Source: Phoronis australis
Taxonomy: Eukaryota > Phoronida > Phoronidae
Direction of reading: 5' to 3'
Assembly: GCA_002633005.1 (NCBI GenBank)
Contig: NMRA01000408.1
Coordinates: 310,001-374,000 of the forward strand
DNA: 64,000 bases
Part shown: positions 11,885 through 22,200 of the stretch, piece after piece
Numbering within the stretch: the stretch's first letter is position 1
Layout: each line of letters begins with the position of its first letter
Notes under the pieces: model-generated
What the model was told of the DNA's origin: nothing
Databases searched by the model: none
What the model saw: only the letters and a program-made list of their open reading frames with translations
Made by a program: the position numbers and the translations under genes

Positions 11885-12303
11885 GGTACCAACTTACTAC
11901 ACGGTCAGCGGACTCATAAACACGGGCACGGACGCATGAACAGGACTCACGGATCTGCAAACACCGTCCACTGACTCACAAACACGGGAACGGACTCACA
12001 AAACACGATCCACGCACCCAAATACACGGAAAAACGGTTTACGGACAAAATGAAGATGTCAGCTGACCCAGGAACTTTGAGCCGATGAGTTCGTGACCTG
12101 AGTTTGGCGGTCTGTTAACCGTGTTTCCTCGTGAATATGAGTCCTTGTCCCGTGTATTTGGGTGCGTGGATCGTGTTTTGTGAGTCCGTTCCCGTGTTTG
12201 CCCGGTGAGTCAGTGGACGGTGTCAAGTTTGCAGGTCCGTGAGTCGTGGGTGGCATGCAGTGCGTCCGTGCCATGAGTCCGTTAACCGTGTAGTTTAAGT
12301 ACC
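11885..12303. mobile_element. Foldback element with perfect 50-bp inner arms
   Basis: A large inverted repeat. Positions 11980-12029 and 12150-12199 are exact reverse complements (50 of 50 bases), and imperfect complementarity extends to ends resembling GGTACCAACTTACTACACGG and its inverse. The loop is about 120 bp. Arms are rich in degenerate CGGACTCA/AACACGG words. There is no transposase, so it is a foldback-type or MITE-like element. Perfect inner arms suggest recent insertion, gene conversion or selection for the hairpin. Confidence 0.85.
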
Positions 12304-12558
12304 TTGAACTTTAATCGCCAGGCAATGGATGTCATAAAGTGTGATGTGTACAACAAAAATGACACGGAACTTGGAACCAAGTTAAATAGAGGGTGGGGGA
12401 CTTCCACAGAAGAAATGAAAAAGTTAACAACAGGGCAGTCTCTACACTGCAAATTTGTCATTACGACATCTGGCTTACATCTCAGTGTCAACCAATACGG
12501 CGGGGAATCATACGTATCTGCTACGTATTTTTGCCGTTTCTGTAGTGCTACGGCGTAG
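12304..12558 (+). pseudogene. Possible galectin-like CRD exon fragment
   Basis: An open frame of 84 codons directly abuts the right end of the foldback element. Its order of features resembles a galectin carbohydrate-recognition domain: a strand with NFNRQ where galectins have H-x-N-P-R, then GWGTSTEE where galectins have the sugar-stacking Trp and a Glu, then a TGQSLHCKFVITTSGL strand pair and LSVNQ. The canonical His and Pro are missing, so sugar binding would be doubtful. The frame has no clean acceptor, because the foldback lies where one would be expected. It is either a broken exon or a coincidental similarity. Confidence 0.33.
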
Positions 12559-13278
12559 CACCAAATTAGTACATACTTTCAGTAATTAATACGCAATTCT
12601 GCCAATATTAATAATAAAGTTTTCAAACCTTTTGCTTCATTTTTTACTGGCGATCTCTTTGTTGAAATAATCTCATACCACGAGCCCAGTGCTCGACACT
12701 GAGGACCATATAAGGAGTTACCAATGCCGAGATAGGCCTACTGGTATAACAACACTCCAATTCTTCTAATAGACAAGTATGTACACGCAATGCATTTTGA
12801 CACTTGGCCATATTTTGACTCGTCGTTTTCGTCAGTACGTGCTATGGTTTTTTATAAAAATCAATTTCAGCAAAAAATGATTGACATGTATGTTACAACA
12901 GTCATTTTGTTGCCTACTTCAAGTCATTGTGTGTGAGCACTACACAAACCCAACATTTATGTCACTAACTTGACAGCATTTTTTATTTAATCAAATTAAC
13001 GTATACCCAAAAACTTCAAGAGAAAAATCAGTCGTACTATTTCATCAAGTTAGACAAGAAATGTTGTGGTTACAACTGCAAAAAGAACACCTTCAAATTT
13101 TAGAAATGACGGTAATCATTGCAATGTTAATTTGGTTTTGTTTGAATATAGAAAATATACTGTCTAAAAAGTCATTGACTGCAGTGCCAAAACTAAAAAG
13201 GAGCTGGCAGAGGTCGCCCTCTAATCTAAACACTCTTTCTTTTCCCACCCGTAACAGTGCCGGCTTTTCCGTCCTATC
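12559..13278. other. Intergenic, nothing recognised
   Basis: No exon or repeat that I can support; the small frames here run into the MITE at 13279. Confidence 0.4.
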
Positions 13279-13503
13279 CATGCGCACACCCAGCCTAAAA
13301 TATAGGTGGGCTCAAATTTTTCGATATGCGGACCTTTTACTGAAAGAAATCAACGAGGACTAAAAAAAAGGCAGCCACTAATTTCAGGCCCACGAATTGT
13401 GTCTCGTTTACCCGGACTTTTTGTTTCCCTAACTTTTTGCCCAAATTGCCAAATTGGGGGGCTCGTTTGAGCCCCCGAGCCCCTCCCCCCGGGTGCGCCC
13501 ATG
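13279..13503 (-). mobile_element. CATG-flanked GCGCGCACCC MITE, copy 1
   Basis: About 225 bp, bounded by CATGCGCACACCCAGCC and, inverted, GGGTGCGCCCATG. The interior has an inverted GGGGCTC/GAGCCCC pair and AATTTGGCA-like words shared with the copies at 26940, 32046 and 45776. Orientation is opposite to those three. No coding content; open frames across it are artefacts. Confidence 0.75.
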
Positions 13504-14269
13504 TTATCTGTCGCGGAGGGAACTCCAGCTTGACAAAATCGTCCATCATCTTTGTTCATCACCATGGCCAAGGGAACCTTTGTTTGCAGTGCTAACGATG
13601 CTACCGACCTCCAACCTGCACCAAACTTCATTGATTGAAACAAAAATTTCGTACAAGACCTGTTCATAATTGACAAAAATCATTTAAGGATCGGAAGAAA
13701 GTTCATTTTCGTAGACGTGTGAACATGTAAATCAAAAAGCACTAAATGTCCGCTTCATATTGAGTCTCAAATAGCATTGTCCTGGATATTGATTGAGAGA
13801 TCTTCTTTAATTAAATCAGTATTGAGAAATCTTTCGATGATTCAGTCGACCTAACCGCGTCAGTACGTAAATTTTGATGCAGTCCAGCGGTACCCTGTTA
13901 CGGTTTGTATTAAAAAAATCAAAAGAAAACCTTGCCTATACCGATACGACCGCCAATACTTGGGGGAACATAAAATCTGTCGTTGTCGATGAAAACGTCC
14001 GACAATCTAAACAACACACCCAACGTGGGGACGATAATTCTACACTTTATGGATAATGGTTTCTAAGAATGATTTTCAAAGGAAATGCTGTTCCTCGACT
14101 GGAAAATACGCCCTCAATAGCGACTAAAAGGAAAATCGAACCAGGCCTCTAGTCTCCTAAAATAGATGCCGTAATATTCCTCATTATTACCGAGACAGGA
14201 TTCTACCATCCTTTACCAACTCAAGTCTGTCATATGACCACCATTTTCGAATTCGCCATTTTAGGGTTG
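13504..14269. other. Intergenic, nothing recognised
   Basis: No supported exon on either strand. Confidence 0.4.
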
Positions 14270-14465
14270 GCCAAATTTAATGAAGTCTGAAGCGTTTTTT
14301 TTCAGTTGAATCGCCGACGGTTTCAATGTTCTTGTTAGGAAATGTAATCCCATCACGGTAAGGGATATTACGAGACCAAATTTATGAAAGTAAAAGACGT
14401 AAGTCGCCGATTTTCGTTTTTTATTTTTTAGTCAGCTAAACAGAGTGAAATGCAATTTAAATGAA
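14270..14465 (+). repeat. Diverged dispersed repeat, copy 1
   Basis: Shares an ordered set of words with 33085-33250, 37890-37990 and 44040-44250: TGAAGTCTGAAGCG, GGAAATGTAATC, GGATATTACGAGA, GAAAGTAAAAGAC, GATTTTCGTTTTTTA and CTAAACAGAGTGAAATGCA. All copies are on the plus strand. It looks like an old MITE or SINE family; no terminal structure was fixed. Confidence 0.5.
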
Positions 14466-16249
14466 TCTATTGATGGACAATCGGAAATTCTACTTATCCG
14501 CGAAAATAGTTAGGTACGTTGAAAAACTCGTTTTAATCTAATTTGTTGCTTTTCTTTACACTTCGTTGCTGATGCAGCCTCTAAAGTTTTGCCACCAGTC
14601 TTTTTTCCATTCGACGCTTCCTTTCTTAACCTTTTCTCATTTAGACCGAATGTCCGCGATAAATGCCAAAACAAGGTTGTTCCCTACGCCTCTGGCTACC
14701 GTAGGAGCCTTCGACAGTTATGTCGACTCGGCGGAGTAGCTCTCAATTTTGAGGCGACTGGCCGTACGTGTGACCGGAGGAAGCAGCTTAGTAACTATGG
14801 GTACCGTCGCGTGGCGACGGGTGGCTCAAATTACCAGCGGGTTCCCAAGACCTCAATCACACACTGACTGCTAGCTACGTAGCACGAGGTATATTTGTTA
14901 TGCGGGACTACATTGTCAGGCTGTGGTAAATGCTGCGATTCATATAACCATGGCTATGGGCGCTCGGTGAAAGGGCACTGCTACTACGCTCACATATTCA
15001 AGCCGACACTACAATTCCCATTGAAAAAAAAAGCCCGTCACACGTTCAAGACAATAACAAGCGCATTTGGAAACACAGACCGAAATATCACCTGTGCACA
15101 AAACTTAAAATTGTTTCTAAAGCATTCGTCCAACACTTACATTTCAATGATGTGATGAATATAAGTTCTGCTCAATGAACGTGCAACAGTGCTGGCAGTT
15201 TGTTCTCTAGATCGAAATAAGCTCAAAAGTACGAATTTCGTTTTACGATTCTAACATAAAACTGCTCCCAACAAAAATGTGTGTACACTCATTGGAGCTA
15301 GGAGCTGGGAATGGATTTACTCTTGCCCAGAAGAAATGAATAGAAAAGACCACAATAAGACATTGTTTACTCCAGTATTGCAACATTTCTCGTGGGAGAC
15401 TGTTCATGTGGAAGTCTGTGGCAAAAGAATTAAATTTGGTAAGAGGAGAGAATTTGATGGGGAGGAAAATGGGGTGCCAATGTCAGAATGCAAGCCCAGC
15501 TCACTGCAACCTTACCCTGGGTCATGGTGTAACTCTTGTGTCCAGTAAAAAGCTTCTTGAGTTCAAGCAAGTATTTGCCTAACCTGTGAGGCTTCCATAT
15601 GAAATTATGGGTGCGGGACTTTTAACCAATGAACAAACGCACAATACCAATCGCATACTGAACTTCGTAGGCATACCTAACACATTTGAGATTAAAACAA
15701 GCACCAAGGTGTACTGTAGTCTATAATTTTTATTCTATACCAAATGGGCACATGGGAAAACCAAGGAGCGATATCCACATATAGGACTAGCATTCACTTT
15801 TTAACCAATTGGGGTATTAACTTACATACTTACTTGTGCCAATCACAACCAAATCTACTCCATAATTTAAGAGATTTTTTTAAAAATTACAATTCCACAA
15901 ACACTCACTACAACGATTATTACAATCTCATGATTGACCATCAAACAAGTACTCCTGATTTTCTTTACGTAAAGAGGTAATATCAGGATACGCGCGTCTC
16001 GACATGTCTCAGAACATCCAACTTTCTACAATATTAACAATATTCTGTCACAATAAGATAAGATCTGAATAAACGTATTCCCGACAAAGATCAATAAAAA
16101 AACTCTATACAATCTTGGAGTAACAAGGATACATCCACAATATCTTCTAATAATAAATGTATACAGGTAACAAATGCGGCCTAGATTTATCAACAGAATG
16201 TACACACACAGGTGAATGCCGCTCCCTAGGGCTAGACAGGTAACGCAGG
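14466..16249. other. Intergenic; 3' flank of the ATP1B gene
   Basis: No gene recognised. The ATP1B 3' untranslated region should lie in the right part; TTTATT near 15728 gives AATAAA on the minus strand about 520 bp after the stop and is a possible polyadenylation signal. Open frames at 14589-14867 and 15279-15548 lack splice or family support. Confidence 0.4.
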
Positions 16250-19200
16250 TTAATCAACCATAATCTCAAAGCGGACAGAGCCAGGCAGTAAGTTGCGATT
16301 GTTGTTGTGCAAGTCCATGGTCCAGGCGCGACACCAGACCTGCACTAGAGTGCCCTTGGCGATGTTCTGGAACTGGACGAAGACCAGGGGTGAGCGGTAG
16401 CCCTCCTGGTTGAGAAACGGGAAGTATTCCTTGTAGAAGCCCTTCTCTGGATAGAACTTGAGTGGCCCAATGTTTTCGCGATCAGCAGGGTGCTGCAACA
16501 ACACAAGACCACTACAGCCAAGGAACAAAACAATACATTCAAACCGCATTACACGGAACCTCAAGAGACCTTCCCAAAAAATTCTTTGTTGAGGAAGTTT
16601 GCTGCACCCAAAGCAACTTATTTACGAAACAAATGACCCGAGTCTTCCTATGGTAAGCGAGCACACACGTTGCAGCGTAGTTTGACTATACATTGCTTAT
16701 CAACTAGAGTGAAAGATTAAGCTGCCTACGTCTGCTGAACTTACGATCAACATCCAAGCAAAATGCGGTCTCTTTGTATCTAGTTAGATACCACTATACA
16801 CAGTTAAATTGAATTTGCTTTTGCCCATTACCGAAATGTTACCCTTATTCCTTTGACATTACATAACATGCTTGGTGAACAAATTATCCCATAATATCAA
16901 TATCTGTAAGACGATACGTGAAAAAAACAAATTAAAATGAAGATGCGTGCAGTCTGTGGCACTTAGTGTGAATGATAGAATAAACCTCTTACTGCACATG
17001 CTCACTATGACCCAGACAGTCTGCACTGTCAAGAACTTTAAAGCGCCCCCTGGTGGCTATCTCGACAAGTAGCAACTTGCTTGCAAAAATTGTATCTAAA
17101 TGATTCTCATTTGCCATACTTAAATCTCAAATCGCGTGGCAAAATTGTCGGAGAATTACGTGCATTCTGATGTTGGTGAAAGGTCATTTCTGAATGAATT
17201 GTTTAACAACAAAATCGATTGGTTTAGCCACTTAAAAATAGGTGTGCCCTGAAAATGAACAGCAAATGGTTTAAATATAACTCTAATCTAATGACTGTCG
17301 CACAAATGTGCCAGCGGCATCAGAGGGCCAATAATTCCTTTGCTCTGCGGTCTTCCATAAAGAGACTTATGACACAAGGGTTTACGTGTATTAAACCCGA
17401 CACACTGTTTCCCAGCCTTAAAACACATAACCTTATTTAGAGCAAAAAGGAGATAGATGTTGAATGTGGCTTTCTAAAACCGTTCTGCGTTGGTGGCGTG
17501 TTACAACTATTATCAAAATCTTTTGGCCTAATTACACCGACCTCTCGTCTATTTACACTGTCAAGACGTTTCGATCAGTCTATTCTCCAGCCATCGTCAG
17601 GTGTTCCTGAGTTCTTAGAAGAACGAGCACGGATATGTGGTACACTCATTAAGGTGTGATTTTTTTTGTCCAAGGCAGGATTTGAACTGGGATGACTCTG
17701 TGGTGTAGTGGTTAAGGTGCTGGACTCAAATTATCTGTAGTTTCAGAACTCGTGGGTTCAAATCCTGCCTTGGACAAAAAAATCACACCATGATGCGTGT
17801 ACCACATATCCTTGCTTGTTCTTCTAAGAACACAGGAACACTTGACGAAGGCCGGGGAATAGACCAACCGAAACGTTGTGACAGTGTAAATAGACAAGAG
17901 GTCGGTGTAAATAGACCAAGAGATTTTAATAATAGTTGTAATATGTTGAACGTGTCATAGCCACTCAAAGTGACGCCAAAGTGACTGAAGGGCCAGATCA
18001 ATAGCGCTTAGTATTTGTTGATATGCCATGAACCTTTAGCAATACAGAAAGGTAATACCAGATCAAGTAATATCAGGCTCCAGCAAACGCAGTAATACGA
18101 GACAAGCGAATGTTTGTAGTACCCAAAGGCAAAACAGAAGACTAATGTAAATGTGACATCGGGAAATGCCAAGGCACTGGTTATTTATGATCTGTTACTA
18201 TGGACGAGAATTATAAATACAGTTCAACGTGTTTTGACGATTTGCTTTAATTTAAACTCTGACCAGAGGGACTGATTTTCAATCTCAAGCAGTCAAATAT
18301 GACAGATACCTTTACATAGGATACAACCTTTCATCAAAACACCTTACCTGTCCCTCACAGGTGACTGCAATGTGCTTGCCAGAGGGATTCAGTCCGTTCT
18401 TAGCACGGGCTTCAATAACAGTCTTGGAGCCATTGTAGTCAGCTGCCATTATGTCGGGCACCCAGTTGTACACCTGAAGTGGAAATAAGACAAGGATGAA
18501 TGTATCCGGAAATGGATACACGATTCAACGCATCCACTGCACTGGCTATTTATAGTTCAGACAGGTTCTTTCCTTTGTTTTCACCAGCTATTTATTATTA
18601 TCTTGATAATTTATTTCAACAAATAGTAGAAATTAACAACAAAAGTCAGGCGGAAAAAAACATTCACTCGCACATTCACACTTTCACGACTTGTAATGAC
18701 CAAGGACAAAAAGGGTAAAATTTTCCAGGTGATGTATTGCTCCACAAACAAATAGGCTTGCGTGAAAGACATATTTTTTGTGTAGTAAAATTTAACTGAA
18801 ATGAACATTTTTAAATGTACAAAGTCAAAAAATGATAAGAAAGCGGAAGAGGAAACTGAAAATCAAATGTCATTTCATTTGCCAAGCACAGTCACCAGCC
18901 ATGATAAACTATTGAGATGATTGCAAGACCAAAAACCCCTTCGAGAGAAGAACAAGTGGAGACCGAGCATGGGTTTATTAATGCTTTAAGTTTCAAGGCT
19001 GACCATGAGTCCAGTCACAGTTCGAAGATAAGACTCTGAGCCCAGGATACACTAATCAATGACTAGTTACCTTGTTAAGTTTGAGCAGTACACATGGCTT
19101 GCCCTCGTCATATCCATAGTCTCGGCTCCAAGTGCACTGATCGCCCAGCTGCTGGATGTCGAAGACACACACCTTCGACTTGTCTGTCTTTACTTCGTTG

Positions 19201-22200
19201 TCCTGGCAACCAACGAAGGCATCGCCCTCTTGGTAGCTCTTCTCATACTCTAGAGAAAGGGAACGCGAGACTTTGTAGGACTGAAGGCATGGCGGGTACA
19301 AAGGAGAGTGGCGATTGTCCTTGGTCACCCTACATCTATGACGCCTAAATTCATGCACCATGAATAATCCTTACTGGGACGATTAACCAATAAAAAAGTG
19401 CCCAACCTTATGCAAGCTTGGTCAACACTATTCAAGCTTTTTGGGCCTACACTAAGCTTGCATAACCTTGATGGCAAAGTTGCAGTTGTCTTTATGTTAG
19501 TGCACTTAATTCAATTGCGCAGCACGAGCTATGTCATTATCCAGGAGCAGGTCGTGAAATTTGATAATTCTGATCACCAGGTTGGGAGAACACAAGCTTT
19601 GCTAAAGTGATAGAATTTGCTACTAAAAATTGTCAGCTTGAATTGTGTTACTGACCAGCAATCTTATTAAAGCATGCACAGCAAAACAAGAGGCAAGGTA
19701 TTCCAAGGCTGGACTTTTATGTTGGAAAAGGTTACTGGCCCAACCAGATTATACACAATTTCTTGACAAGCCTGATTTACTTTATTCATTAAACAGTCTT
19801 TTAAGATAATCGAGCAATAAGTAGTAAGGGAGAAAATGAATTCAAGTGTGGAGAAAAAGATCAACTTAGAGCTGTTCCAGCAAAATCTGTATGGGAGGGG
19901 GGGAAGGCNCAAGCCTGGAAAAAAAGATCAACTTTAATCTTTAATACATGTTTAACTACCTAGGATGCAATGAAGAGAGCCGAACAACATTAATTGCTGG
20001 GTAAGATACGCCACGCTTAAGATCCTCAGTGAACACAAATCTCACTGAGACTTTTTGGGTGAGGCTATAACCTACATGAGGGGTGTACCCTATTTAGAAA
20101 GTCAAAGTCTTATTAGGAAATTATGAATCAGGTTTAAGAAATCTAAATACATGAGTTATGTGTGAAAGGGTTTTTTGAAATATCAAGTAGACACCCGGAC
20201 AGCAGTAGCACGACAACAATATGCTACTACTGGGCCCCTAAAAAGGTCACTCGTGCGTAGTATCTGAAACCCGTCAGAGCTGTGTGACACGTGTCACAAT
20301 ATGAAGGTAGCTCTGTTATCGCTAAAACTGTTGACCAAACGTGCCCTAAACGTGCATCTGTCAGAATATAGGCACAGTTTTTGTATTGGGTTGTTTTAAT
20401 CTGTTTTAAGTTACCTGTGATGACCTAAATTGACCGTGAACACACCTCTAGGCCTACACAACATTTCGGAGAACTTTTTACTGTCAAAGTAAGAAACACA
20501 GAACATTTATGACAGAAAACTATATTTTATTTTCTGTAATTTCTAATACCTGGTAAGTTGGTAACCCGCTACAATTAGACTCTATGAAGCCCATATTAAC
20601 AGGCCTCCACTGTACATTCACATCCAGCCAAGACGCACTATTTATGTAATCTTCAAAGTACGAGCTAACTTACGGTCAAGGAAGGCCCTGATGTTATCCG
20701 TGTAGAGCTTGTAGCTGCTGGGCTTTCCCTGTTCAAAGTGGATAAGTGTGCTGATGTAGTCTGGCATTGGTCGGAATCCCATACCTGGAAAACAGATGCA
20801 AAAGACAATAATAAACGGTGCAACTGTATATCCCGTAAGACATAACAATGCAGGGTTGACCAGGAGGTGAGGTTTTCAATGGTGCTCAAGTTCAACCATA
20901 GATGAAACAATAAAACAACCCCAGTAGCAATCTCTTGAATTATCAAAGAAACTACCAGTTTTAGAGAACAACTAATTTTGACAACAAAGGAAACAGAATC
21001 TTGTCTTGAAAGGGAACTTAGTCAATACAAGCTACTAAATTGTTCCAGTAACGAGGCTCAACATTTAGGAAATCAACTCGCCAAATGAGACCTCAGAGTT
21101 TACCAAGCAGGAACTGAGGTCCATTGAACAGGAGAGTTGCAAAAGCCCAGGCCCCTACAAATGACGCATGGTCAAGGCAAGCGCCGAAAATGACATAAAT
21201 GAGATACACCAGATGACAAACCAACAAGCTTGGCAAATGTTTGCCAAACTCTGCAAATCGCCGCACTCGCCAAATGGCCACCGGTGCACTCGAGATCCCA
21301 TTTTTACAGTTGGTGCCTGGTGCCCAACATGGACACCGAAGCACGAACTAGGTTTCACACGAGCAAGGGAACAGACCTGGGTTCAGCTTCAGCATGCTGG
21401 CACCATCCTGCAGCTTGGGATAGTTGGAGTCCATGGTGAGGAAGAAGATCTGTAATAATGCGATCCACCAGGCAGCCAGGCAAGCATATAGTACCAAGTA
21501 GAACAGACCAATCTTACCTGTAATCAAACCAACCATGCATTAGCTAGGCATATTTAGTTCAGAGTGAAAGTGTTAGTGTCAAAAGTGTACAGAGGATAAT
21601 CCAGAGATATCAAGTTCTTACATGCTGGTACGGCGTTACTGTTCTTCACGACCGCCATTGAAAGGTTTTAGAGCACAAGTTCAGTTGTCGACATGAAAGG
21701 TGAATCAGCGCTCTCTAACCGACATGTGCATACGAGTAGCTAAGTTTGCAATGTGAAAAGAGAGAAAATGGTACTTGAAAAAGTAACCGTGATTTTACTA
21801 GGTCTGACCTCCTATATGATTGTCATCAAAGTCATTGAAGTTGAGTGCAAACTCAATAACTTTTTGTTTGCAGCCCAAATTTAGCAACCGAACTCCACGT
21901 TTGAAAAATATCCTGTCAAAAGAAATCCGTGAAACGTTGCCCTAGCCGAATGATGCATTCGGATGCATGGGAACAATTCCATGCAAATTTCTCAGCAAAA
22001 ATGTAGGACTTACGCTATTTACGCACACAATTAGTTTTCCATGAAATGAAAAGCCTCGAAATAATTATTGACTCCGTATGGGTTTCCATCTGCTAATTCA
22101 AGTTTGCTTCTCAATACCTTCCATGTACGGGAAAAAATAGGTCAGTCAAAAAAACATGCATGTCACTAGTGTTAACTTTTTTCAAAGGTATAAAACAAAG

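Noticed and set aside
14589-14867. Plus-strand 92-codon frame
   Set aside because: No family resemblance, splice context or promoter; treated as chance.
21168-21455. Plus-strand frames of 69-95 codons
   Set aside because: Antisense to ATP1B exon 2 and its intron.
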